Below, piece by piece: positions 47,160 to 60,201 of a stretch of 64,000 nt of DNA; positions within the stretch are counted from its first letter, which is position 1; the number at the start of each line of letters is the position of its first letter. The translations under genes and the position numbers were made by a program. Source of the stretch: Purshia tridentata (Eukaryota; Streptophyta; Magnoliopsida; Rosales; Rosaceae). The DNA lies in assembly GCA_003254885.1 (NCBI GenBank), contig QANT01005315.1, positions 1 to 64,000 of the forward strand, written 5' to 3'. The notes beneath the pieces were generated by a model. It made no database searches. It saw nothing but the letters and a program-made list of their open reading frames with translations, and was not told the origin of the DNA.

Positions 47160-48284
47160 GAGGTAGGATGATAATTTATAAATTATAAGTGCAAGGGATT
47201 ATAATTTATATAGATATTTATGCACCAATAACTACTTAGTTTAATGGATGATACTCAATAAGTCAATATGTTTTGTTGGAATAGGTCATGAGTCTATGTA
47301 TCTCATGGACAACAATTTATCAATAAAAGAATAAATATTTATACATGCTTAAAATTAAAAAAAATTTATATTACCTTAAGGGGTCTCTTTAGATAGAAGG
47401 ATTTAAAGTGATATATTTTTAATGTAAATGACTTAGATTGGACTTTATAAATGTTAATTTATTGTGTTTATAAGATCAACTTGCATATAAACATAATTAT
47501 TATGTAAGAGACAGATGGATTTCAAATACTCAACAGAAATATAATATTTAAGAAATATTACTTTGAAGAATAATGGAACATCTGAACATACTTACAATTT
47601 CTAGACAAACAATGAATTAAAAAACGTACTTACAATTTTCAGTTTAAAAAATTTCATTAAAGAATAATTTTATTAAAGGAATCTCTTGTAGGATCCATTT
47701 CATATTTTATTTCAACAATATAAACTGTTTATATTTTTTAATGTATCTATTCATAAATCATATTTGAAAAAAATTAAATAAATCGAAAATCATTAAAATA
47801 TTTAATTTTAATCAAATGAATTTTTGAATATAATATATTTAACAAAGACTTAAAATGATGACCACATTTAATCAAACAGTTAAATGATTTCCGATTTATT
47901 TCATATCTTGCAAGCTTGATCTTTAAAATTAGACTCAACAAATAGATAACTTCAATTTTGTGGAATTACAATATAAAATAGACTCCACAAACAAACTCTT
48001 ATATATTGTGGAATCTCACGTTAGAAAGGGCTTGTTAGTATAAATATCCCTTATTTATTAAAAATTAAAAAAAATTTAATGGGTTGATTAATGATCTCTG
48101 GCCTGTGTGCTTGGTCCTGGGCCTATGGATCGGCCCATGGACCCAAGCTTTTAAGTTGATGGGCCGTGAGTGAACGAGGTTCAAACTTCAAAGTCATCCC
48201 TTCGGTTCCGAATCGCTCATCCAATTCTATGGTAAGAAGCCAACAGCCACAAACTCGGAAACTCCACATTGCTGCTTCTTCCTC
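47160..48284. other. Intergenic, very AT-rich
   Basis: No gene supported. The last 150 bases are the likely leader/promoter of the 48285 gene. Confidence 0.5.
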
Positions 48285-49364
48285 ATGCATTCTCTGCAAA
48301 ACGCTAATTCAGTTCTATCCACTCCTCCAATTTCTCAGCCCACCCCACAATCCCTCCTCAAAATGTCAATCTTCCAAACCCAACCCCATCAGCTTCTCTC
48401 ATTCTCCAATTCCCTAACATCCCCAACCCCTCTCTTCCTCCACACAGAGCTCTCCCACCTCTCCCTCCGATCCCAAACCCTAACCCCCAAACCCACGATC
48501 ATCCGAATGGGCGGCGGACCCAGAACCTTCCCTGGCGGCGTATCAAAGTGGCAGTGGAAGCGCATGCAGGCGAAGAAGGCCAAGCAGCTCCTCAAGGCCA
48601 GGCTCTGCCGCGAGCGCCAAATCTACGAGATGCGCAAGAGGGCCGAGCTCAAAGCCGCCGTGTCGGAGCTCGAGCGGCCCTGGGAGGTCGTCGAGAAAGC
48701 TCCCAACTTGTTCTCTGTCAGCGCTGACGAGCAGCTCAAGGTGTTGGCTGATAGGTTCCAGAGGCCCGGTGGGTTCGATTTGTGGACCGAGAGGGACGGC
48801 CCGCAGTTGTTTCATACCATGGATGACTTGCCCTCTGCGAGGTTTTTTCCCAAAGGAGTTGTTCATAGTGTAAGACCATATAAAAGAATTTCTGGGTCTG
48901 AGGAATTAGAGGGTTTAGCTTCAGAAGATGGCGGCTTTGGGGCAGTGGAGGAATTGGGTAATGGGTTTAAGAGTAATGGGAAAGTGGGCGGTGGGTCATG
49001 TAGTGAATGGGAGGACGAGTCATTGGGTAGAGAGAGCTTAGATGGGGAGGGTTTGGATCTGAAAAATTCTTTGGAATCGTTGAGTTTGAATGGCCAAAAT
49101 GGGAAGAAATATAATGGTAGAATGAAGAAGAAGGGGGGTAGGAGAAAGACTGAGTCTTCAAGTGGGTTTAATTCTGGGCAAGTTGGTTTTGATAGGAAAC
49201 AGAGAGGACGGAGTCCCACAATGCGCGGTGGCAAAAGTCGGCATAGTAGGGGCAATGGTTCATTGAAGTTGAATGGTTCAGAGTCCGATGTTTTTGATAT
49301 GAGCTTGCAGCAAGATGGAAGATATGAATTTCAAGCATCTGACGAGCAATTCACAAAGAATTAA
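48285..49364 (+). CDS. Protein with RH33-like N-terminal region but no helicase domain (359 aa)
   Basis: Single-exon frame. Residues 1-74 are Ser/Thr/Pro/Leu-rich and almost free of acidic residues, like an organellar transit peptide. Residues 75-99 contain MGGGPRTFPGG and a basic stretch (SKWQWKRMQAKKAKQ); this, with LADRF and DLWTERDGP, resembles from memory the N-terminus of the Arabidopsis DEAD-box helicase RH33. The remainder is acidic, then Gly/Lys/Arg-rich. No DEAD or helicase motifs occur here or in 49,365-52,000 in any frame I can see. It could be a stand-alone organellar RNA-associated protein or a piece split from a helicase gene. A Met at 48363 (MSIFQTQPHQLL) is an equally good start. 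Higher GC than its flanks. Confidence 0.8.
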   Translation: MHSLQNANSVLSTPPISQPTPQSLLKMSIFQTQPHQLLSFSNSLTSPTPLFLHTELSHLSLRSQTLTPKPTIIRMGGGPRTFPGGVSKWQWKRMQAKKAKQLLKARLCRERQIYEMRKRAELKAAVSELERPWEVVEKAPNLFSVSADEQLKVLADRFQRPGGFDLWTERDGPQLFHTMDDLPSARFFPKGVVHSVRPYKRISGSEELEGLASEDGGFGAVEELGNGFKSNGKVGGGSCSEWEDESLGRESLDGEGLDLKNSLESLSLNGQNGKKYNGRMKKKGGRRKTESSSGFNSGQVGFDRKQRGRSPTMRGGKSRHSRGNGSLKLNGSESDVFDMSLQQDGRYEFQASDEQFTKN

Positions 49365-52300
49365 GAGAATATCAACTGGACTATAGGAAGTGATCATGTG
49401 TTTGATGAAGGATCATGATTTAGGACAACGTCGGGAAAAGAGCTTCACTTTCCCAAAATGTATATGTATTTATACTCTGTAGTTATTGTATGCTGAAATA
49501 GTTGAATGAAAATTGAATTTTAATGGAAGTGTATACACAATACCTTATGAGCTACTTGATTATAATGTGCTAAGAGTGTATATTATATACATCAGTCAGT
49601 CTGTCACATAATTTTGTTTATATTTGCTTATACTCTAATTGATATTGGAATCCTATGATGTGCCAGATACTTGAAATTAAAGCCAGAAACTGAACTTTAG
49701 ATTTAGCCTTGAATCACACTATCAAATGGGATAAATTTCTTATAATAAATTATGCTTAAAATCTACTCGATGAATTGATGTGGGCACTCCATTTGCATAC
49801 TTGGCAAAGCTACCACCCGTCCATACACATCACACATACTATGGATGTGTGTATTGTCCTCTTTCGACTGCATGACATAATGTCAAGAGCAAACTGAGAA
49901 TTAGGCGTTGGTTTAATTATGCCCACTTCTTCAGCTACGGCAAAACAGTTTTTGACATGGGATGAATAGTTTTCTCATGATTTTGGGCCCCCCCATTTTT
50001 TCTTTTGCCTATTGTTTTTCGCTGATCGACTGCCCTTATAGAGAATGTAGTGGATGTTGATTTGATAGATCACTTTACTTGATAGAGCCATTTTGGAACT
50101 GATCATCTGCCGCAAGGGGCTATTGTTGGTTGTTTAGTGGAGTGGAGGTGGGTAGTGCAAGTAGGTATTTGAAGAATGGTGTAGCTACAGAATTGCTGAC
50201 TCAGTGACCATCCATATGGTCAACGATTCAAGAGCTATGCTGGTGGTGGTGATGGTCATGCATATATAACTTTAGTTTTGCCGTGAAAGTTATATTGAGC
50301 TATTAATCTTCTGTAAATTCGTAGTTTATTTGGATGGGCACCTTGCCATTCCTGACATACCCACATTATGCTAGTGAATTTAAATACATGTTAATGACAC
50401 AACACATTCCTCATTCTTTGTTTGGTTGCATTTGGGAAAGGGGCTTTTATGTATTGGCCCTAAATCTATCTTTGAGAATGATTGCCTTTTTCTTAGCCTT
50501 ATTGAAAGCTTGATTTGAGTTTTAAGCATTGCATCTACCTTGCAGGTGATAAAGCTCGGAAGGGTTGTGTATATTATCATCTGATGGTCCTCTTTGTGGA
50601 TTTAATTGCTGTCACATTTTAATAGTTGATTCAATTCTGTCTTAGTAGTCATCCACACAGAGTGCTCTTGGCTCAACTCCACACCTCATACTTCAACCAT
50701 GAATTGACATAAAAATTTAGTCTGAGCAGGATACATCTAATTTTATCGTGAGAATCATCCTTATCCATCTTGATCTGTACATTCTAGGTCAGTCACAATC
50801 CTTATTTCAGGGAATATTAGGTGTTGCCCCACTCTGAAGGTATACCTTTTATCTCTCTGTCTAATCTTGAAGATCTGAAATCTCCTTAAACAACTTGCAC
50901 CCAGTTCTGATTTTAAAAAGCCAGATTTAGCAATCATGTGTAGAAGCACTATAAGTTTTTTTCTGCACTCCCATTTGTCTGCACAGTCAATATTCATGCT
51001 TGCTAAGCCTCTGACCTCCACACGTTTTTCTCTAAAGCACAATAGGTTGGTTTAGTGGGTTGTTGCAGTAATTTCTTCATATCACTCAAATCTGTCTCTA
51101 GTGGATTCTATCTTTGTTTATGAAATTTCTGTAATCATTACTAGCAAAGTCTTACTTTCTTTTAATGGAAGACTTAAGGGCTAGATTAGCTGGCTGACAT
51201 TTGGTGTTTAGTTTGTACTTTGTAGATAAGAAATTGACTTAACTGAGTAGTGCTTACGTATGCTCTTGCCCTTTGACCTTAATTTTTCTTCTTTTATATA
51301 CGTCTCTGCTTTCCCAAACATAGAGTTCAGATCAATTTCAAATGAAACAGAGTGACTGTTAAAATGCTTGTTTTACCATAAGTAACTTCATTTAATGATT
51401 GTTTAGGCCAAAAACAAAAACAAAAAACTTTAATTTGATGATTGTTTAAGACTTTCTCAGCTTCCCATATCTTTGGTGTCAAAGTATAATCCATGAATTC
51501 CAGTTTCTTTGAAGTGGTAGGTGGTGATGTTGGAAGTTGGATAAGTGGTGAGGAAAGGTTCAAAAGTAGTTCTTGATATTTTAATGTTATCGACACATTA
51601 TTGGTGTATTAAAATGCTGATTTCTTTTTTAATTGTTGTTGGTAAAATTGGTAATGTATGCTGGAAGCATTCAAAGAGAAGTAAAGTGGGTAAATGATAT
51701 AATGACTCATCGACCAATTGCTTTCGGGGCATGTTTAAATTAAGCATACAAATTTTGGCAATTATGGTCCATTGTTAATGCTATTTAAGAATAGTATCGT
51801 CCAACAAAGAAAAGAAGCATTTATGATTTATATATGTTTTAGCAAGAGACATACATTATCTATTTGGAAGTAAAAAGAAAAGGTAAATTGTCTGAAGAAA
51901 CCCATTTATTGTCACTGTCAATTCGATTTAAGTTTGAATTTAACTATGGTGCATTTGCTTTGCAATGTATTATGTGCTTTTTATTAAATCATACTATGCA
52001 GTGTATTGGAAATTTGGAATCAAATAATTAAAACATGCATGCTTCTAAAATTCGTAGAAGAATACATAATGGCACGTGAGGATTACACAGAAGTCAGAAA
52101 TGACTGAGGTGGATTATTAGACATTATAAAGAATTACATGACCTTTTGATTGATACACTTGCTCACCTGAAGGCACTAAATCCCTTTCACTTCAGAAAGA
52201 CATCCACTTTTTTTTTTTTTCTTTTTTTATATCTTTGTCACGTTTTATACAAGAATCATAGTATTACTCAAATACTCTAATCATATGAGAAGTTATACAA

Positions 52301-55300
52301 AAATATATATTTTAAAAAGAAAAAAAGAAGTAAACTCATCAAAATTTAAAGATTAAAGATTAATCTAATTCTATGTTTTTAAGAGTATTTGTACTCTCGG
52401 TATTGTACCAGACTACCAGTTGTCTCTCCCAGCAGTCTCTATCATTGAGCAAAATTTCAATGCCACTAGAAGTGTGAACGTGAGGTGCCATAACGCACAT
52501 GATAATTCATGTAAATGCATGGCATATTTCAGCTGGACAAAGAACAGAGAATCTCAGCAGTACTCACCACCCTGACAAAAAATTTCAGCCAGCAAATTAA
52601 TATATAGCACATGGTTCATGAGATCCATTCTTATTTTCCAAAGACCATCGAATATGTTCCTCGAAAGTTGAATTATACAAATTTATAGTTCAAGTTCCTT
52701 TAGCAGAAACATACATAAAGTAAGCAGAAACAGTGATGGTTACTCCAAATTAAGAACGGCTATGACTGAATGAGGTGTACAATGAGAAATCACAAGAATC
52801 AAGATATTAACTCTATCAAAATCAAGGATTAAACATGACCTTTATCCCCACAATCTTACACATATATACTTAATTGACATGCATTCTGAATTCACCACTC
52901 GTTTACTTACATTAGACTGACCCCAAAATGGATTTATTTTTCTGCAGAAAGAATGTGATGGCGACAGACAAATTGCAGAAAGTGGGTCAAAGGTCCTTGC
53001 ATGTCTATCACTTCTATTCAGCATAGCTTTCTAAAGTGTATGGTTTGCTCATTGGACAAGTGCCAAAAAAGAACTACTTCAAAACAAATAAGAAACACAT
53101 GGTGCGTTGAACCAGAGCAGTTTACCATCATATCTCCCACAATCGATCCTTTGCTTCAAATGTTTAAAATTACCATTAATTTCATTGTTCCTGGTGTGCA
53201 ACTTATGATGAAATGGGAAGTGCTCTGGCCACCATTTAAATCCCATAAGCTCGCTGTTGACTTGAACCATTAACTAAGTTGTTTATTTATTACTTTGTGG
53301 TTCTGGTTGGGTTCATTTGATTAAAGATTTCATTATTGTGTTAGCAAACTTTCTCTTTTCATATTAGTGACTAATTAAGGCAAATTTTAGACCACAAATT
53401 TCATTAGTGGCAGCACTACTTCACACATCGCCGACATCGGCATGTTTTTCATATGGAAATCGTTGATTTAACAAATCTTTCATTAAAAAAAAAAACCAAA
53501 ACCAAAACCATAAAAATATATATTTTCTTTTAACGTAGAATTAGAAGAATGTAATGTAATCACCCCAATATATAAGGATATATTGTTATATGACATATTT
53601 ATCTTAATTTGTAGGATATAATATTAATTACAATGATCTATTCATATTATAACACATACTAATTAATTACACTACATAAGGTATATCGGTTATACCAAAA
53701 AATTTCTTCCCAATTAAGATATCTTCATAGTGCCGTCAAGGTTTTTTTTTTTTGGGATAAGGAGGACGCTATATTAACACCTAATAAGATTCTTATGCCA
53801 TTTGGATAAGAAATAAAGACAAATCGAATATTTTTGTTCATCAATCAGTGAGGCGCGTAAAATATTGACTTATTTTTTATATCACATTATTCACATATAA
53901 CATGTCCAAATCATTATCCGAAGGTAATTGTTGGGTCACACCTACAAGGCTACAACCTGAAGCTTTTTAAGAATAACGTTGCAAAACACAGCAATATATT
54001 ACGAGTGGAGATTGGAACCCACACAAAATATATGTTCTCTCTGATTATATTGTCACTAATATAACTTTTATAAAAATGTTGCTAAATTGTTCAACAAGAG
54101 AATATTATATTCTATGTAATTGTGTTAGCATATATATATATATATCACTTTTAAAAAATATTCTCACTGTTATTCCCTTGAGTTTGATGTTACTCTAATT
54201 GATGCTTAATTACATCATGTACAATCAATGACGGGGCAAAAACTTAATGCTTTATTCTAAACTTTTCCAAAGCTCAAAAATATATTCATGCAGCTATAAA
54301 TGATGTATCGATCACATGGCATTTCTCGATCCCTTGAGGTGGCATAAGATACCGCCCTCACGTCACCACCTATAATTTGGTGGTACTGTCACTATGTTCA
54401 AGTGCTTTGTTTGAGTTTATTTTTAGAACAGTGGCACCTAATATGATATACAATCATTTTTAACGGGGATCATCTAAATCTTAATTAATAGTGAAAAAGT
54501 AAATTCATCAAAATTTAAGGATCCAAGATTATCCATGACATATGCTGCTATGCATTATGCATTATATATGCATGAGTCGCAACTCGCATGACATATCATG
54601 TTTTTTTTTTTTCTTTTTTGGTCTCAGACATGAGACATATCATGTCCATAGGTACTTTACAGAGTAATAATTTGACGTAAAAAATAATTATTTATACGCA
54701 ACTCGCATGACATATCATGTTTTTTTTTTTTTCTTTTTTGGTCTCAGACATGAGACATATCATGTCCATAGGTACTTTATAGAGTAATAATTTGACGTAA
54801 AAAATAATTATTTATGAAAAGGAGGCAACTGGATTCAAAACTTTCTTGATGAACTTGAGTTGTTTTGATTGACCTAAAATAGTTTAATCACGAGGCTAAT
54901 CGATCCATTAGTTGGGAATATGTGAATCTAGCGCGCTAGCTAGCTAGTTAAATAATAAATGCATTAGAGAAAGTGGCCCATTAACGTATGGCCTATTGTG
55001 ATTCAGCTACTGTGATGATATCGTGACATTAGCTTAATTTAAAATAATGGCTTAATTAAATTAACAATGTGATCAATATTATAATTAAGTCGCATTAGTT
55101 TCTCCTACACTTGGTCTAGCCATCCAGTCCACTGACTTCATCACCACGTTGTAAGTATATTGTGCATCCTGGAGGCTGGAACAATATCCCATATATGATT
55201 GTAATTACAATTGCAAAATCTTGTTTATATTTGGTAGTGATAAAATCATAAAAGGGGCTAAGCTACTTAGTGAGGAACCAATAAATCACAAAAGTAATTA

Positions 55301-55641
55301 AAATAGTAGGCGTACAATAAATGGTTGATTTGACATTTTAACCTGCTGATAAACTTTATTGTTGGGGACCTGGGTAATTAAATGGGTGTTTAGTAAAATT
55401 TGTGGTTGCAATATGCCAATTAAGGACCATTACTTTATTGACTTTGGACCATAATTGCTGTGGATGCTATTCCTCTCTATGGACCAACAGTGCGTCTTAG
55501 TTGGAATGTATACAATAATTTAATATTTTCCTTTTTTCTCATTTTTTCTAACCTGTAGACTACTTCTCAGTCGTCCACCTTAGAGAATTTCAAAAAGCTA
55601 AAACTAAAAAGTGACTTGAAAACAAATTGAAAATCCTACTC
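49365..55641. other. Gene-poor stretch of 6 kb
   Basis: 49,365-49,550 is likely 3' UTR of the preceding gene. Beyond that no gene is supported: open frames are short, without splice partners or motifs. Contains a 118-bp tandem duplication at 54.58-54.82 kb. Confidence 0.5.
54578..54815. repeat. 118-bp tandem direct duplication
   Basis: Two adjacent copies (54578-54695 and 54697-54815) running from CGCAACTCGCATGACATATC to ATAATTATTTAT, each with an internal run of 12-13 T. They differ in the T-run length and one base (TTTAC versus TTTAT). Each copy contains the inner word ACATATCATG twice. Non-coding. Confidence 0.95.
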
Positions 55642-55649
55642 TATATATA
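55642..55649 (+). promoter_or_regulatory. TATA box of the NPF transporter gene
   Basis: TATATATA within CTCTATATATAGAGCACC, 134 bp upstream of the ATG at 55783; a good plant core promoter spacing. Confidence 0.6.
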
Positions 55650-55782
55650 GAGCACCAAAGTAAAAGCTTTCATACCAACAGTCCATACTCTATCATATCT
55701 TATTACTTTCTTAGGAATCCCACAAAGCTTAGCTTATTGCTTTCTTAATATAATACCAGAAATTTCTCAGTGAAGATCATCG

Positions 55783-58700
55783 ATGGAAGTAGAGATAAAG
55801 GAAGCAAAGTCAAGCAAGCTGGTTGAAGATGAGGAGAAGTGGGTTTATGATTCTTCTATGGATCATAAAGGAAATGTTCCTCTCCGAGCTTCAACTGGGG
55901 TTTGGAAAGCCTCCCTCTTTATTGTAGGTAAGGAATACTATTATGTCAAATAGCCTCGATCGATCGAGATTTGGACTCCTTGTGCTCGATCTGTTTGGTT
56001 GTTAAGAAAATTATAAGCGTATTTCATGCTACTTTTCTTGAGCCTTTTCTGTAAATCATAAACTTATATAATTCTTGCATGCTCATGTCATAACTTGTTC
56101 TAATTAAACAAAAACTTGATTATCAATCACAACCTATGTTTTCACCTACTTAGCTGGAGACATTATGTTCATGCATTAATGCTTCATCAGTTATAGGATT
56201 AAATTGTATCATATCGTGATATATATGGGCCATGAATATATATACATGCAAAGTTGTTTCATGGGTAAACAGTACTGGCTCATGTTTAAGCAGCAGTCGC
56301 GGGTCGTTAGGAGATTAGAGTACGTGCACGTGGGAGGGGCCTCTGCAGCACTTAGCATATGCATGAGAGTATTCCTTGAAATTGATACTGGCCAATGGCC
56401 ACCCCTACCCCATTTACACAGCAACAAATTAGTGCTGAAAAGCTCACTAGCTAAGTGTTATTAATTGTGCCAACTAATATATACGAAACTCCCTATATCT
56501 ATGAAATTTCTATTATACAGTAACTCACAGATCATTATATCACATGTTCATTTTTTTATTGATAAAGTATAAATTTTACATCACTCAAATAATTACACAA
56601 CATCAGTGTTAAATGATAATTTAGTACATATATAATATGTTTGATTGTTTGATTCAGTATATATCTTTTGAGAATAAATTTGGTTCCAGATATCAAGTTA
56701 AAATCTTAGCTTTTGAAAGACAGTTCTCTCTCCATCATATCTCTTTTTCCGTTTTCAAAGTTCAAAGGTTAAAATCGTAGCCTGATACTAAAAAATGGGT
56801 ACCAGATCTTCTCTCGTATTTTTCATTCTCATTCAAGTAGGCTAGCTACATGATACTTCTTCACAAGTTATCTAGTGGATCAGACAAGAATTTCAAAGGG
56901 CCATACGTAATTATATATGTATGGTGGTCCGAGGCCACATATAATTTTCTTCCACTTTTCGAATGACCATATCTATGACATCATTTTCCATAATCGCATT
57001 TTATTATAGTAGAGTGCAACATGCATGATGGTGAGGTGAGTATGTAATACTCCTATTACAGATAAAGAGCACAACATTATATGACCCAAAACAAAACCCA
57101 ACTGATAAAGTTTTAATTATTTCCTGCATTTTAACTGTATGCAGCAATTGAGTTCAGTGAGAGGTTGAGTTACTTTGGAATAGCAACTAGCTTAATTATA
57201 TACCTCACCAAAGTAATTCACTACGACCTCAAGGTCGCAGCTAAAAATGTCAACTACTGGTCCGGTGTCACCACATTGATTCCACTTTTTGGAGGGTTCA
57301 TAGCTGATGCATTCTTGGGACGCTTCTCAACTGTTCTTGTATCGTCCATCATTTACCTCCTGGTAATTATCCCATTTAGATTTTCAAAAAAATTGGTTAT
57401 TAATTATTATGCACTCAATTTTGAAAGCCTATTACTATTTTGTTGTGACAAAAACAGGGTTTAATTCTTCTATCCATGTCCTGGTTCGTACCAAGCTTAA
57501 AGCCATGTGACACTACACCATGTGAGGAACCCAGAAAAATTCATGAAGTGGTCTTCTTCCTTGCCATTTATCTGATCTCTATAGGAACTGGGGGGCACAA
57601 GCCCTCTTTGGAGAGCTTTGGAGCGGACCAATTTGATGATGATCACCCTGAAGAAAGAAAGCAGAAGATGTCCTATTTCAACTGGTGGAACTTTGCTCTC
57701 TGCTGTGGCCTTTTACTCGGTGTGACTGTGGTTGTATATGTACAAGACCATGTGAGTTGGGGAGTTGCAGATATTGTTCTCACAGCAGTCATGGCTGTCT
57801 CACTGGTTATCTTCATAGTTGGAAGGCCACTTTACCGGTATAGGAAACCAACTGGGAGCCCCTTGACACCAATGATGCAGGTTCTTGTGGCAGCCATTGC
57901 AAAGAGACATCTTCCATACCCTTCTGATTCTGCTCAGTTGTATCAAGTTCCCAAGTCGGAGAAGGTCCGTGGCAGACTTTTGTGCCACACCAAGAAGCTC
58001 AAGTAAGTCAGAATAAACAAGAAAATTTAATAACATGTAAAATCATGTCTTACAAATTAACAACGTTACATATCAAATATCTAGTAAAACATTATATCAC
58101 ATTATATATCTAGTAAATCTCCACATTTTGAATCCACAGTCTATTACTATATGATTTTCTAATAAGAGAACACTATGCTACGTACATCATAATGAAAGAC
58201 ACATGATCATTAACTTTCCGGCATAATGCATGTGTTTCAGATTTCTTGACAAGGCAGCCATCATAAGCACACAAAATTCAGCTGAGGAGCAGAGTCCATG
58301 GAGACTTGCAACTGTGACCAAGGTGGAGGAGATGAAACTTGTCCTGAACATGATCCCCATTTGGTTAACCACCTTACCATTCGGAATCTGTGTAGCACAA
58401 GCTTCCACATTCTTCATCAAACAAGGAGCCACCATGAACAGAAAGATCTTCGCCAACAACTTCGAGATCCCCCCAGCCTCAATTTTCTCCCTTGCAGCCA
58501 TTGGAATGATCGTATCCGTGACATTCTATGAGAAACTCCTGGTCCCAATGCTGAGGAGGACAACCGGAAACGAGCGAGGAATCAACATCCTCCAAAGGAT
58601 TGGAATTGGAATGCTATTCTCAATTGCTACAATGGTAGCAGCTGCTCTTGTAGAGAAAAAAAGACTCGTATCTGTTGAAAAAGATCCTCTAAAGGGTTCG

Positions 58701-59120
58701 CATTCCATGAGTGTGTTCTGGTTGGCACCCCAATTTGTGATCATTGGTTTCGGAGATGGGTTCACTCTTGTGGGGTTGCAGGAGTATTTCTATGACCAAG
58801 TCCCTGACTCCATGAGAAGCTTAGGCATTGCATTTTACCTCAGTGTGATTGGAGCTGGGAGCTTCCTTAGCAGCCTGTTGATCACAGCCGTTGATCACAT
58901 CACGGAGAAGAGTGGTAAGAGTTGGTTTGGTAAGGACTTGAACTCTAGTCGGTTGGACAGGTTTTACTGGCTTCTGGCATGCATGACTGCCGCAAATTTG
59001 TGTGTCTACGTCTTCTTGGCTCGGCGGTACTCGTACAAGAATGTGCAGAAGGTGGCTGTGGCTGATTGCTATGAAGGTGAAGGTGAAGGTGAAGGTGAAA
59101 ATGGACCCTCAATGGCATGA
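55783..59120 (+). CDS. NRT1/PTR family (NPF) proton-coupled transporter (595 aa, 4 exons)
   Basis: Exons: 55783-55927, 57145-57362, 57458-58002, 58241-59120; all GT-AG; 596 codons including the stop. Twelve hydrophobic segments typical of the major facilitator superfamily; the proton-coupling ExxER motif is intact (IEFSERLSYFG, start of exon 2), and the family signatures IYLISIGTGGHKPSLESFGADQFDDD and FNWWNFALCCGLL are present. From memory it is closest to subfamily NPF5; substrate (nitrate, peptide, hormone or metabolite) cannot be read from sequence. The first intron is long (1,217 bp) and the cytosolic C-terminus ends with a GEGEGEGE repeat. Plasma- or vacuolar-membrane location is inference. 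Confidence 0.95.
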
Positions 59121-59129
59121 AATATTAAA

Positions 59130-59615
59130 TATATGTTTTATGTACTACTTTTTTTTTTTTTTGTGTGTACGTTAAGAATAATTTAAATTATTAATTGTCC
59201 AATTTGAAATACTATAGGCTGTGAGATCGTGCTTGGAATTAATTTGTAAATTAAGGCGTGCATTTCAGTACTAGAAAATTCCCTATTTCTTAATTATGAG
59301 AGTATTGCATGTATGTCATAATCATTGCACCTTATAGTACGAGTACAAATTATTGGTGCTTGGTTATTTTTTCGTCTTGGTCATCCAATCACATTATTCA
59401 AGATGTTATAAAACCCAATTGTTTTCTTATAAACTTTTGTCCTACTCATGAAATTTATGTATTTGAAGTTAAGTGGCAACCCATGGGATCAAATTAGTCC
59501 TATAGACTATAGTGATTAGAAGCAATAACTCAAGGTTTAAATTGAAAACTCCTCAATTAAGACAAAGAAATCAATCTAGACCACTGTTTCTTTGTCTTAT
59601 CTAGTTCTACCAAGT

Positions 59616-59646
<31 letters not shown>

Positions 59647-60201
59647 CGTCAAGGGTCCTCAAGTTATCTATACCATATAGAGTGACAAAATTTGATGCCC
59701 TTTTTCGGGAGTTTTTGAGTCTGTATACAACATTAATTAAGAACTACAACTCTATGCTTTCGCTTTTGAGAGCAACAAGTGGACTCAGAAGCACTAAGAT
59801 AAAGACCCTTTTGCATTGCTTTAGTGCTTTGGTAATGGATCAATTAGAATTTAGAAATCTCTCCCCTTTCACTCTGAAATCTATAATTCACACAATATAT
59901 GAAAAAGAAGCTGTTCTGACCAAAAAGAAACAAAAGAAAATCAGTTAATCCAATTGGGTCCATTTGTTCATCATATTCCAGCAAAAATGATTCTATACGT
60001 TTCTGGACTTCCATATGAAATCATTAATGGGTTTGTCTTTTAGATATGATTATTGCTGCTTATAATTGAAGTGAACCCATTTCAAGAAATGGACATTAAA
60101 CGGTCTTATTTCAAGTTCATAAATTAAATCATCCCATTTGCTATAAGATCACAAATTTTGATTATTATTATTATTTTATAATTCTAAACAAAGTTAACAG
60201 T
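59130..60201. other. Intergenic, 3' flanks of convergent genes
   Basis: No gene supported; GA microsatellite at about 59,621-59,646. Confidence 0.5.

Noticed and set aside
48389-49255. Antisense frames of 64-130 codons across the RH33-like gene
   Set aside because: Shadows of the plus-strand coding frame.
50761-51042. A 93-codon minus-strand frame
   Set aside because: No motif, start context or splice partner; chance frame in a gene desert.
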